Shown one piece after another: positions 30,322 through 38,401 of a stretch of DNA of 46,934 nucleotides. Source of the DNA: an uncultured Nocardioides sp. (GTDB taxonomy: Bacteria; Actinomycetota; Actinomycetes; Propionibacteriales; Nocardioidaceae). The notes beneath the pieces are model-generated. The model had not been told where the DNA came from. It made no database searches and saw nothing but the letters and a program-made list of their open reading frames with translations. Each line of letters opens with the position of its first letter. The stretch's first letter is position 1. The position numbers and the translations under genes are program-made. Where the stretch lies: positions 1 through 46,934 of the forward strand of contig NZ_CANKYS010000017.1 in the NCBI RefSeq assembly GCF_947488025.1. Reading direction: 5' to 3'.

Positions 30322-32352
30322 TCAGGCCTCCTTGGCGACGAGGGTCAGCACGTCGTACGTCGCGACCGGCTCGTCGTGCTGGTTGGTGACGAGCGCGTCC
30401 CAGCGGACCTCGCCGTAGTCGGCCGAGGAGCGCGGGGTGACCTGCTTGACGGTGAGCGTCACGCGGATCGAGTCGTCGGCCTTGACCGGGGTGAGGAAGC
30501 GGAGGTTGTCGACGCCGAAGTTCGCGAGCACCGGCCCCGGGGCCGGGTCGACGAAGAGCCCGGCGGCCATCGACACGATGAGGTAGCCGTGGGCGACGAT
30601 GCCGCCGAAGAGCGGGTTCTGCGCGGCCGCCTCGGGGTCGGTGTGGGCATAGAACGTGTCGCCGGTGAACTCCGAGAAGTGGTCGATGTCCGCGCGCGAG
30701 ATCACCCGCGGCTGCGAGGCGATCGTGTCGCCCACCCGCAGCGTCGCGAGGGAGTGGCGGAACGGGTGCTCGGGCGTCTCGGTGCGCTGGGAGCCGCGCG
30801 TCCACCGGCCGGTGATCGCGGTGAGCATGTCGGGGGAGGCCTGGATCGCCGAGCGCTGCATGTGGTGCAGCACGCCGCGTACGCCGCCGAGCTCCTCGCC
30901 GCCGCCGGCGCGTCCGGGACCACCGTGGACCAGCATCGGCAGGGGAGACCCGTGGCCGGTGCTCTCCGGCGCGTCGTCGCGGTCGAGGACGAGGATGCGG
31001 CCGTGCCACGGGGCCAGGCCGAGCACCAGGGTGCGGGCGACAGCCGGGTCGTGGGTGACGACCGAGCCGACGAGCGAGCCCTTGCCGCGCGCGGCCAGGG
31101 TGACGGCCTCGTCGAGGGAGTCGTACGACATCACCGTCGACACCGGGCCGAAGGGCTCGACGTCGTGCGGCTCCACCGCGCCGGCGCGGGCGCGGAGGAG
31201 GACGGGCGTCATGAAGGCGCCGCGCTCGCCGTCGCCGGCGAAGCCCGTCGTCGCGGTCGGGTCGCCGAGGACCACCTCGGCCGAGGAGCGCAGGGCCTCG
31301 ACGGCCTTGCGGACCTCCTCGCGCTGGCCGAGCGAGGCGAGGGGTCCCATCCGAACCGATTCGTCGCCGGGGTCGCCCACCGTGATGGTGGCCAGCCTGG
31401 CGGCGATGGCATCGGTCATCTCGTCGGCCACGGCCGAGGGCACGATGACGCGGCGGATGGCGGTGCACTTCTGCCCGGCCTTGGCGGTCATCTCCGTGAC
31501 GACGCCCTTGACGAAGAGGTCCCACTCCGGGTCGTCGGACGTGACGTCGGGGCCCAGCACCGAGCAGTTGAGCGAGTCGGCCTCGACCTGGAGCTGGACT
31601 CCGCCGTGGAGCACCGACGGGTGCTGGCGGAGGATGCCGGCGGTGTGGGCCGAGCCGGTGAACGCCACCGAGTCCTGCACGCCGAGGTGGTCGAGCAGGT
31701 CGCCGGCCGAGCCGGACAGCAGCTGGAGCGAGCCCTCGGGGAGGATGCCCGACTCGACGATCCGGCGTACGACGAGCTCGGTCAGGTAGGCCGTCTGGCT
31801 GGCGGGCTTGACGATGCTCGGCAGTCCCGCGATGAAGGCGGGCGCGAGCTTCTCGAGCATGCCCCAGACGGGGAAGTTGAAGGCGTTGATCTGCACCGCG
31901 ACGCCGGGACGCGAGGTGTAGACGTGCTGGCCGAGGAAGACGCCGGTGCGGCCGAGCTGCTCGAGGTCGCCGTCGCAGACCACGGTGTCGTTGGGCAGCT
32001 CGCGGCGGCCCTTGGAGGAGAAGCTGAACATGGTGCCGAAGCCGCCGTCGATGTCGATCATCGAGTCGCGCCTGGTCGCGCCCGTGGCGAGCGACAGCTC
32101 GTAGAGCTCGTCCTTGAGGCCGGTGAGGTGCGTGGCCAGCTCCTTGAGGAGCAGCGCGCGCTCGTGGAAGGTGAGCTCGCGGATCGCGGGGCCGCCGACC
32201 GTACGGGCGTGGTGGGCCATCGCGCCGAGGTCGAGGCCGGCGCTGGAGATCCGGGCGACCTCCTCGCCGGTGGCGGCGTCCAGGAGCGGGTGGCCCTCCG
32301 CGGAGGCGGCGTACCAGCGTCCGGCGGCGTAGCTCTCGAGCAGACGGGTCAC
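30322..32352 (-). CDS. paaZ: Bifunctional oxepin-CoA hydrolase / 3-oxo-5,6-dehydrosuberyl-CoA semialdehyde dehydrogenase
   Basis: The 676-residue protein joins an aldehyde dehydrogenase domain (about 1-520) to a MaoC-type hydratase domain (about 530-676). The catalytic residues E257 (QLQVEADS) and C296 (KAGQKCTAIRR) match the E256 and C295 known in E. coli PaaZ. The hydratase part has DIDHFSEFTGDTFYAHTD and GGIVAHGYLIVSMAAGLF. It opens the oxepin-CoA ring and oxidises the resulting aldehyde in phenylacetate breakdown. The GTG at 32352 has GAGGGAG upstream. It is divergent from paaABCDE, and both probably respond to PaaR through the shared 133-bp promoter region. Confidence 0.95.
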   Translation of the reverse strand: MTRLLESYAAGRWYAASAEGHPLLDAATGEEVARISSAGLDLGAMAHHARTVGGPAIRELTFHERALLLKELATHLTGLKDELYELSLATGATRRDSMIDIDGGFGTMFSFSSKGRRELPNDTVVCDGDLEQLGRTGVFLGQHVYTSRPGVAVQINAFNFPVWGMLEKLAPAFIAGLPSIVKPASQTAYLTELVVRRIVESGILPEGSLQLLSGSAGDLLDHLGVQDSVAFTGSAHTAGILRQHPSVLHGGVQLQVEADSLNCSVLGPDVTSDDPEWDLFVKGVVTEMTAKAGQKCTAIRRVIVPSAVADEMTDAIAARLATITVGDPGDESVRMGPLASLGQREEVRKAVEALRSSAEVVLGDPTATTGFAGDGERGAFMTPVLLRARAGAVEPHDVEPFGPVSTVMSYDSLDEAVTLAARGKGSLVGSVVTHDPAVARTLVLGLAPWHGRILVLDRDDAPESTGHGSPLPMLVHGGPGRAGGGEELGGVRGVLHHMQRSAIQASPDMLTAITGRWTRGSQRTETPEHPFRHSLATLRVGDTIASQPRVISRADIDHFSEFTGDTFYAHTDPEAAAQNPLFGGIVAHGYLIVSMAAGLFVDPAPGPVLANFGVDNLRFLTPVKADDSIRVTLTVKQVTPRSSADYGEVRWDALVTNQHDEPVATYDVLTLVAKEA

Positions 32353-32419
32353 GGGGGACTCCCTCGAAGTCGGGTGGGGGCGACGGTGTTTGCGCGCCCG
32401 GGGTGACGGGTGACACACT

Positions 32420-32450
32420 AATAGCAGACCGATCGGTCAGTAAATCGGTC
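32420..32450. promoter_or_regulatory. Probable PaaR operator in the paaZ-paaA divergent promoter
   Basis: GACCGATCGGTC (32427-32438) is a perfect 12-bp palindrome. It is followed by a further ATCGGTC half-site (32444-32450). The right half, CGGTCAGT (32434-32441), matches the CGGTNAGT half of the PaaR box that I recall from Corynebacterium glutamicum, with CG in the expected centre. The left half, AATAGCAG, matches ACTNACCG only partly. TetR-family palindromes of this kind suit the PaaR encoded at 37758-38354. Confidence 0.6.
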
Positions 32451-32485
32451 GCCAGCAGTGGTCGCAGACCCACGTCGGAGGACGC

Positions 32486-33439
32486 ATGACGCTCACGGAG
32501 ACGCCGCCCGCCCGCGATCTCGAGGCCGGGTTCGAGGCCACGATCGCGCGCAACGAGCGGATCGAGCCGCGCGACTGGATGCCGGAGGGCTACCGCAAGA
32601 CCCTCGTGCGCCAGATCGCCCAGCACGCCCACAGCGAGATCATCGGCATGCAGCCCGAGGGCAGCTGGATCACCCGCGCGCCCAGCCTGCGACGCAAGGC
32701 GATCCTGCTGGCCAAGGTGCAGGACGAGGCCGGCCACGGGCTCTACCTCTACTCCGCGGCCGAGACCCTCGGCGTGTCCCGCCTCGAGCTCACCGAGCTG
32801 CTGATCGCCGGGAAGCAGAAGTACTCCTCGATCTTCAACTACCCGACGCTGTCCTACGCCGACGTCGGCACGATCGGCTGGCTCGTCGACGGCGCCGCGA
32901 TCTGCAACCAGGTGCCGCTGTGCCGCACCTCCTACGGCCCCTACGGCCGCGCGATGATCCGGGTGTGCAAGGAGGAGTCCTTCCACCAGCGCCAGGGCTA
33001 CGAGCTGCTCGCCACGATGATGCGCGGCACCGACGAGCAGCGCGCCATGGTGCAGGAGTCGGTCGACCGCTTCTGGTGGCCGGCGCTGATGATGTTCGGC
33101 CCGCCCGACGACGCCTCGCCCAACACCGCGCAGTCGATGGCGTGGGGGATCAAGCGCCACACCAACGACGAGCTGCGCCAGAAGTTCGTCGACATGTCCG
33201 TGCCGCAGGCCGAGGCCCTCGGCGTCACGCTGCCCGACCCCGAGCTCAGGTGGAACGACGAGCGCGGCCACCACGACTTCGGCCAGCCCGACTGGGACGA
33301 GTTCATGGAGGGCGTCAAGGGCAACGGCCCCTGCAACGCCCAGCGGATGGCCCACCGCCGCCGCGCCCACGAGGACGGCGCCTGGGTGCGCGAGGCCGCG
33401 ACGGCGTACGCCGCCAAGCAGCGGGCGGTGTCGGCATGA
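32486..33439 (+). CDS. paaA: 1,2-phenylacetyl-CoA epoxidase, catalytic subunit A
   Basis: The 317-residue ferritin-like subunit carries the di-iron ligands: E and ExxH in VQDEAGHGLYLYSAAE, and a second ExxH in VCKEESFHQRQGYELL. It is the oxygenating subunit that epoxidises the aromatic ring of phenylacetyl-CoA. AGGACGC precedes the ATG at 32486 (CGGAGGA at 32476-32482). The length matches PaaA (309 residues in E. coli). It is the first gene of the paaABCDEI operon; its TGA overlaps the paaB start. Confidence 0.95.
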   Translation: MTLTETPPARDLEAGFEATIARNERIEPRDWMPEGYRKTLVRQIAQHAHSEIIGMQPEGSWITRAPSLRRKAILLAKVQDEAGHGLYLYSAAETLGVSRLELTELLIAGKQKYSSIFNYPTLSYADVGTIGWLVDGAAICNQVPLCRTSYGPYGRAMIRVCKEESFHQRQGYELLATMMRGTDEQRAMVQESVDRFWWPALMMFGPPDDASPNTAQSMAWGIKRHTNDELRQKFVDMSVPQAEALGVTLPDPELRWNDERGHHDFGQPDWDEFMEGVKGNGPCNAQRMAHRRRAHEDGAWVREAATAYAAKQRAVSA

Positions 33440-33798
33440 GCGAGCTCTCCGCCGAGGGCGGCCACGGCGCCGTACCCCTCAAGGACGTCCCGACCGGGGA
33501 GGGGGTGACCCCTCCCGAGCCGGAGTGGCCGCTCTACGAGGTCTTCGTCCGCGGCAAGCGCGGGCTCAACCACGTCCACGTCGGCTCGCTGCACGCCGCC
33601 GACGACCGGATGGCCCTGCTCCACGCCCGCGACGTCTACACCCGCCGCAACGAGGGCGTGAGCATCTGGGTGGTGCGCGCCGACGCGATCACCGCATCGA
33701 GCCCTGACGAGAAGGACCCGATGTTCGCCCCCAGCGGCGACAAGGTCTACCGCCACCCCACGTTCTACGACATCCCCGACAACGTCCCCCATATGTGA
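33436..33798 (+). CDS. paaB: 1,2-phenylacetyl-CoA epoxidase subunit B
   Basis: The 120-residue protein has the PaaB core WPLYEVFVRGKRGLNHVHVG, then SLHAADDRMALLHARDVYTR and RNEGVSIWVVRADAI. PaaB is a small beta-rich subunit that joins the PaaAC heterodimers into the full multicomponent monooxygenase. The N-terminal 30 residues are a Gly/Pro-rich extension absent in E. coli PaaB but usual in actinobacteria. The ATG at 33436 overlaps the paaA stop; the stop overlaps paaC (ATGTGATG). Confidence 0.94.
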   Translation: MSELSAEGGHGAVPLKDVPTGEGVTPPEPEWPLYEVFVRGKRGLNHVHVGSLHAADDRMALLHARDVYTRRNEGVSIWVVRADAITASSPDEKDPMFAPSGDKVYRHPTFYDIPDNVPHM

Positions 33799-34736
33799 TG
33801 GCAGACCACGTGCACACGACACCCGAGGACGAGCACGACAACGCCTACGCCGGCCTGCTCGTCAACGACGCCCACTGGGCCTTCGGCACCGACTTCGAGG
33901 ACCCACTGGCCGGCGTCGACACGACGATCCCCGAGGGCGTCGACGCGCCCACGCTGGCGGCGTACGCCCTGATGCTGGGCGACGACGCGCTGGTCATGTC
34001 GCACCGGATCTCGGAGTGGACGAGCAACGCGCCCGACCTCGAGGACGACATCGCGCTGTCCAACATCTCCCTCGACCTCCTCGGTCAGGCGCGGCTGCTG
34101 CTCGCCCGTGCCGCCAAGGCCGACGAGTCGGTCGTCCCGCGGCTGCCCGACGGATCGCCCGCCCCGCCGGAGGACGCACTGGCGTTCTTCCGCGAGGCCC
34201 ACGACTTCCGCAACGTGCGCCTCGCCGAGCTCGTCAACGGCGACTTCGCCGAGGCGACCGTGCGGGTGCTGCTGTTCTCGGTCTGGCGGCTGGCGACGTT
34301 CGAGCGGCTGCGCTCGAGTCGCGACCACGTGCTCGCGGCCGTCGCCGCCAAGGGGGTCAAGGAGCTCGCCTACCACCGCGACTACTCGGCGCGCTGGTTC
34401 GTCACGCTCGCGCAGGGCACCGACGAGTCGCGTCGCCGGCTGCTCGCCGCCCTCGACGAGCTGTGGCCGCTGTGGCCCGAGCTCTTCGACACCCACCCGG
34501 TCGAGGCGGCCGCCGCCGAGTCCGGCGTCGGCGTCGACCCGGCCTCGGTCCGCGAGGCCGCCGAGGGCGTGCTCGACCAGGTGCTCGCGGCGGCCGACGT
34601 GCCGCGGCCCGAGGCGTCGCGCCGTGCCGGCGTGCTGGGCCGCACCGGTCGCGACGGGATGCACGGCGAGCCGCTGAGCCGGATGCTCGCGGAGATGCAG
34701 TCCGTGGCCCGCGCCCACCCGAGGGGCCAGTGGTGA
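33798..34736 (+). CDS. paaC: 1,2-phenylacetyl-CoA epoxidase, structural subunit C
   Basis: The 312-residue ferritin-like protein is the partner of PaaA. It has the same helical fold, with ALVMSHRISEWTSNAPDLED, then DIALSNISLDLLGQARLLL and VKELAYHRDYSARWFVTLAQ, but serves a structural role. The start may be the ATG at 33798, giving a TGATG overlap with paaB, or the GTG at 33795. It ends with a TGATG overlap into paaD. Its sequence is intact from start to end. Confidence 0.94.
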   Translation: MADHVHTTPEDEHDNAYAGLLVNDAHWAFGTDFEDPLAGVDTTIPEGVDAPTLAAYALMLGDDALVMSHRISEWTSNAPDLEDDIALSNISLDLLGQARLLLARAAKADESVVPRLPDGSPAPPEDALAFFREAHDFRNVRLAELVNGDFAEATVRVLLFSVWRLATFERLRSSRDHVLAAVAAKGVKELAYHRDYSARWFVTLAQGTDESRRRLLAALDELWPLWPELFDTHPVEAAAAESGVGVDPASVREAAEGVLDQVLAAADVPRPEASRRAGVLGRTGRDGMHGEPLSRMLAEMQSVARAHPRGQW

Positions 34737-35254
34737 TGGGGATGAGGCTGATGAGTCGTACGACGGAGCGCGCGCGTCGCGTGGCCGAGCGGGTCACCGA
34801 CCCGGAGCTGCCCATGCTCACCCTGGCCGACCTCGGCGTGCTCCGCGACGTCGACGTCGTGGCCGACTCCCACGTGGTCGTCGACATCACGCCGACCTAC
34901 TCCGGCTGCCCCGCGATGGCGACGATGCGCGACGACCTCGTGCGCGAGCTGCAGGGCGCCGGCTTCGACCGCGTCGAGGTGCGGGTCAGCCTCGACCCGG
35001 CGTGGACGACCGACTGGATCACGCCCGAGGGCCGCGCCGCGCTCGCGGCGGCCGGCATCTCGCCGCCCGGCCCGGCGCCGTCGACGTCCGGACCGATCCC
35101 GCTCACCCTCCTGCCCACGGCCCGCCAGGTGCGCTGCCCGCAGTGCGACTCCCCGGCGACCGAGCTGGTCTCGGAGTTCGGCTCGACGGCCTGCAAGGCG
35201 CAGTACCGCTGCACCTCCTGCCTCGAGCCGTTCGACCACGTGAAGGAGATCTGA
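34736..35254 (+). CDS. paaD: Phenylacetyl-CoA epoxidase assembly protein D
   Basis: The 172-residue protein has an N-terminal MIP18/DUF59-type domain (about 10-105), typified by VTDPELPMLTLADLGVLRDV and ITPTYSGCPAMATMRDDLV, followed by a C-terminal zinc-ribbon-like segment with CPQC and CTSC pairs plus an intermediate cysteine (STACKAQ). PaaD is needed for maturation of the epoxidase, probably by iron-sulfur handling for PaaE. The ATG at 34736 overlaps the paaC stop by one base; other in-frame ATGs follow closely. Confidence 0.93.
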   Translation: MGMRLMSRTTERARRVAERVTDPELPMLTLADLGVLRDVDVVADSHVVVDITPTYSGCPAMATMRDDLVRELQGAGFDRVEVRVSLDPAWTTDWITPEGRAALAAAGISPPGPAPSTSGPIPLTLLPTARQVRCPQCDSPATELVSEFGSTACKAQYRCTSCLEPFDHVKEI

Positions 35255-35257
35255 GCC

Positions 35258-36325
35258 GTGGCTTCCCGTCCCAGCACGACCTTCCACCGCCTGACCGTGC
35301 GCGACGTCGAGCCGCTGACCGACGACTCCGCGGCGGTCACCTTCGACGTGCCCGACGACCTGCGCGAGCTCTTCGCCTTCGAGCCGGGGGAGTCGCTGAC
35401 GCTGCGCCGGGTCGTCGACGGGGTCGAGCACCGTCGCTCCTACTCCATCTGCGCCCCGGCCGGCGCCGCGCCGCGCATCGGCGTGCGTGAGATCCCCGGC
35501 GGGATGTTCTCCTCGTGGCTGATCCGCGAGGTGGGCCCGGGTGAGCCCGTCGAGGTGGCCGCGCCGACCGGCAGCTTCCGTGCCGACCCGGCCAGCCCGG
35601 GACGGCACGTGTGCATCGCCGCCGGCTCCGGCATCACGCCGATGCTCTCGATCGCGGCCTCCGTGCTGGCCAACCCGGCCAGCACCGTCACGCTCCTCTA
35701 CGGCAACCGCGAGACCACCTCGGTGATGTTCGCCGAGGAGCTGAGCGACCTCAAGAACCTCCACGGCCCCCGCTTCGACCTCGTCCACGTGCTCTCCCGC
35801 GAGCCGCGCGACGTCGAGCTGTTCTCCGGCCGCCTCGACGCCGACCGCCTGCGTCGCCTGCTCCCGCTGAAGGTGCACCTCGCCTCGGTCGACCACGTCT
35901 GGCTCTGTGGGCCGCACGGGCTCATCGAGGACGCGCGCGCCGTGCTCGCCGAGCTCGGGGTGCCGAAGGAGAAGGTGCACTTCGAGCTCTTCTACGTCGA
36001 CGAGCCGCCGCCCGAGCTGCGGCACGCCGACCGGGTCGTCGAGGGCGTCACCAGCGACGTGACCGTGGTGCTCGACGGACGTACGACGACCACGCCGATG
36101 CCGCGCGACGCGACGGTGCTCGACTCCGCGCAGGCCGTGCGCAGCGACCTGCCCTTCGCGTGCAAGGGCGGCGTCTGCGGCACCTGCCGGGCGAAGGTCG
36201 TCGACGGCGAGGTCGAGATGGTGCGCAACTACGCCCTCGAGCCCGAGGAGGTCGAGCAGCAGTTCGTGCTGACCTGCCAGACCTACCCCGTCAGCGACGC
36301 CGTCACCGTCGACTTCGATGCCTGA
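35258..36325 (+). CDS. paaE: Phenylacetyl-CoA epoxidase reductase subunit E
   Basis: The 355-residue protein combines a ferredoxin-reductase-like FAD/NAD(P)H module (about 1-240; RRSYSICAPAG for FAD, AAGSGITPMLSIAAS for NADPH, and LCGPHGLIEDA) with a C-terminal [2Fe-2S] ferredoxin domain (about 265-355) whose ligands lie in CKGGVCGTCRAKV and LTCQTYP. It passes electrons to the PaaA di-iron centre. The GTG at 35258 starts 3 bp after paaD. Its end overlaps paaI by 8 bp. Confidence 0.95.
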   Translation: MASRPSTTFHRLTVRDVEPLTDDSAAVTFDVPDDLRELFAFEPGESLTLRRVVDGVEHRRSYSICAPAGAAPRIGVREIPGGMFSSWLIREVGPGEPVEVAAPTGSFRADPASPGRHVCIAAGSGITPMLSIAASVLANPASTVTLLYGNRETTSVMFAEELSDLKNLHGPRFDLVHVLSREPRDVELFSGRLDADRLRRLLPLKVHLASVDHVWLCGPHGLIEDARAVLAELGVPKEKVHFELFYVDEPPPELRHADRVVEGVTSDVTVVLDGRTTTTPMPRDATVLDSAQAVRSDLPFACKGGVCGTCRAKVVDGEVEMVRNYALEPEEVEQQFVLTCQTYPVSDAVTVDFDA

Positions 36326-36713
36326 CGCCCTGCAGCAGGCCCGCGACATGTGGGCGGCGGACGCCGCCAGCGCCGCGCTGGGGATGCAGCTCGTCGAGCT
36401 CGGGCCGGGGGAGGCGCGGGTGTCGATGGCCGTGCGCGCCGACATGGTCAACGGCCACGACCTGTGCCACGGCGGCCTGGTCGCGACCCTCGCCGACTCG
36501 GCGTTCGCGCTCGCCTGCAACTCCCGCGGCCCCGTCACCGTCGCCGCCGGCTTCGCGGTCGACTTCCTGGAACCGGCACGCCTGGGCCAGGTGCTCGACG
36601 CGCACGCGCGCGAGGTGGTCCTGCGGGGACGCTCGGGCCTGTACGACGTCACGGTGCGCGCCGGCGACACGGTGATCGCCGAGTTCCGTGGCAGGAGCCG
36701 CTCGCTCGGATGA
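36318..36713 (+). CDS. paaI: Hydroxyphenylacetyl-CoA thioesterase
   Basis: The 131-residue hot-dog fold protein has the PaaI signature NGHDLCHGGLVATLADSAFA and LACNSRGPVTVAAGFAVDFL. The Asp in ADSAFA is the expected catalytic residue. It releases CoA from dead-end phenylacetate intermediates. The ATG at 36318 overlaps paaE by 8 bp, making it the last gene of the paaABCDEI operon. Confidence 0.92.
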   Translation: MPDALQQARDMWAADAASAALGMQLVELGPGEARVSMAVRADMVNGHDLCHGGLVATLADSAFALACNSRGPVTVAAGFAVDFLEPARLGQVLDAHAREVVLRGRSGLYDVTVRAGDTVIAEFRGRSRSLG

Positions 36714-36820
36714 CGCACATGGCCTGGACGGTGGGTCCGTCGGCCCTACCCGGGCGGCGACGGAGTCCCTAACCTCGGAGCAGGACGCGCCGGGTGCGCG
36801 GGTCCGTCTGGAGGCGCGTC

Positions 36821-37738
36821 ATGAGGTCCTCGTGGAAGCTGTCGTCGTTGCTCGTGTCGGCGCTGGTGCTCGCCCCCGCGCTGGTCGCCCCGTCGACGGG
36901 TGGGGCGGCTCCTCCCGCCTCCGTGGCCGCAGAGCCGCCGCCGACGCCGGTGCTGGTCGCCGTGCGGGCGGCCCACCGCGACGGTGCCGACCGCGTGGTG
37001 TTCGAGTTCCGCGGCGGGCTGCCCGCGAAGCGGCAGGTCGGCTACGTCGACCGGATCTTCGCCGACGGGTCCGGTCGCCGCGTCCGCATCGCCGGGCAGG
37101 CGCTGCTGCGGGTGCGCTTCGAGCCGGCCCAGGCCCACACCGACGACGGGTCGCCGACCGCGGCCCCGCGCCGCGTGGCGTACGCCCTGCCCAACGTGAT
37201 GACCGCCGTCCGCGCGGGCGACTTCGAGGCGGTGACGACGTACGGCATCGGGCTCGCGAAGCGGACGCCGGTCCGGGTCACGACCCTGCAGGCGCCGCCC
37301 CGGGTGGTCGTCGAGGTCGGCGCCGGCTTCGCGACCGTGCCGCGCAAGGTGTGGTTCTTCGACCGCGCCCGGTTCGTCGACAACCGCGAGCCGTTCTTCG
37401 TCGCCCGGACGCGACCCGTCCGGCCCGGCACGCCCGCCACCGGCCTGATGGACCGCCTCTTCGCCGGCCCGCTGCCGGGGGAGCGCGCCCGCGGTCTGCG
37501 GCTGCTGCGCTCCGGGGCGACCGGCTACGACGACCTGACGGTCTCCGGCGGTGTGGCCGACCTGCGCCTCACCGGCCGGTGCCGCAGCGGCGGCTCGACG
37601 GTGAGCATCGCCGGGGAGGTCCTCCCGACGCTGAAGCAGCTGCCGACCGTCGACCGCGTCGTCCTGCGTGACCGGACCGGGAGCACGCTCGACCCCGACG
37701 GGCCCGGCGACTCCACCCCGGCGTGCCTGGAGCCCTGA
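36821..37738 (+). CDS. Secreted AMIN-like and GerMN-like domain protein
   Basis: The 305-residue product has a Sec signal peptide (about residues 1-36: SSLLVSALVLAPALVAPSTG). An AMIN-like beta domain follows (about 45-185: VRAAHRDGADRVVFEFRGGL and TPVRVTTLQAPPRVVVEVG). The C-terminal domain (about 195-300: LMDRLFAGPLPGERARGLRL, then GYDDLTVSGGVADLRLTGR and LPTLKQLPTVDRVVLRDRTG) is GerMN-like. AMIN-type domains bind cell wall or envelope targets. GGAGG precedes the ATG at 36821. It lies between paaI and paaR but shows no link to phenylacetate use. Confidence 0.82.
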   Translation: MRSSWKLSSLLVSALVLAPALVAPSTGGAAPPASVAAEPPPTPVLVAVRAAHRDGADRVVFEFRGGLPAKRQVGYVDRIFADGSGRRVRIAGQALLRVRFEPAQAHTDDGSPTAAPRRVAYALPNVMTAVRAGDFEAVTTYGIGLAKRTPVRVTTLQAPPRVVVEVGAGFATVPRKVWFFDRARFVDNREPFFVARTRPVRPGTPATGLMDRLFAGPLPGERARGLRLLRSGATGYDDLTVSGGVADLRLTGRCRSGGSTVSIAGEVLPTLKQLPTVDRVVLRDRTGSTLDPDGPGDSTPACLEP

Positions 37739-37757
37739 CCCGGAGCCTTGAACGGCG

Positions 37758-38354
37758 TCAGTCGCGGTGCCGCACCAGTCCGTCGAAGGCGAGGGAGGTG
37801 ACCGTGTCGGCGAGGGCGGCGCCGTCGCTGCCGTCGCGGAGCCACTCGGTCATCGAGTTGACCATCCCGAAGACGAGGCGGCTGGCGAGGAGCGGGTCGA
37901 CGTCGGGGCGGATCGCGCCGGTGTCCGCGGCCTCGCGCACCATCTCCGCCAGCCGGTGGTCGATCTCGCGCCGGCGCGCGAGGGCGTGCTGCTCGGCCGG
38001 GGTGTTGCCCCGCACCCGCAGCAGCAGGGTGACGGCGGGCAGGTGCTCGGCCAGTACGACGACGCTGCTGCGCACGGCGGCCCGCAGCCGCTCCTCGGGC
38101 GTGCGGGACCGGTCGGCGTGGACGGTGTCGAGGGCGCCCGCGAGCTCGTCGAGCGCCTCGTCGAGCGCGCGCTCGAGCAGGTGCTCCTTGCTCGGCACGT
38201 GGTGGTAGATCGCCGACTTGGTCAGCCCCAGCTCGCGAGCCAGGTCGCCCATGCTCGTGGCGTCGTAGCCTTGCCGGTTGAAGAGCTCGATCGCGACGCG
38301 CAGCACGGTCTGCTGGTCGTGGCCGGGCCGGCCCCGTCGCACGGGCTCTGACAT
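37758..38354 (-). CDS. paaR: TetR-family regulator, probable PaaR
   Basis: The 198-residue protein has a TetR helix-turn-helix (about 14-58: TVLRVAIELFNRQGYDATSM, then GDLARELGLTKSAIYHHVPS) and a C-terminal ligand-binding domain. The position next to paaK and near paaABCDEI fits PaaR, the repressor released by phenylacetyl-CoA in actinobacteria. The gene is divergent from paaK with 47 bp between the starts, but no copy of the GACCGATCGGTC box is visible there. Assignment rests on context. Confidence 0.82.
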   Translation of the reverse strand: MSEPVRRGRPGHDQQTVLRVAIELFNRQGYDATSMGDLARELGLTKSAIYHHVPSKEHLLERALDEALDELAGALDTVHADRSRTPEERLRAAVRSSVVVLAEHLPAVTLLLRVRGNTPAEQHALARRREIDHRLAEMVREAADTGAIRPDVDPLLASRLVFGMVNSMTEWLRDGSDGAALADTVTSLAFDGLVRHRD

Positions 38355-38401
38355 GGATGAACGTTCTCACGACCCACCACGCGCGAGCGGAGGACCACAC
38401 C

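Noticed and set aside
30239..33370. 1043-codon minus-strand open frame
   Set aside because: It runs antisense to paaA and through another frame of paaZ, with low-complexity Arg/Ala/Pro composition. The true genes explain the region.
34382..36718. 778-codon minus-strand open frame opposite paaC-paaI
   Set aside because: It is antisense to five confidently identified paa genes and shows no recognisable domain.
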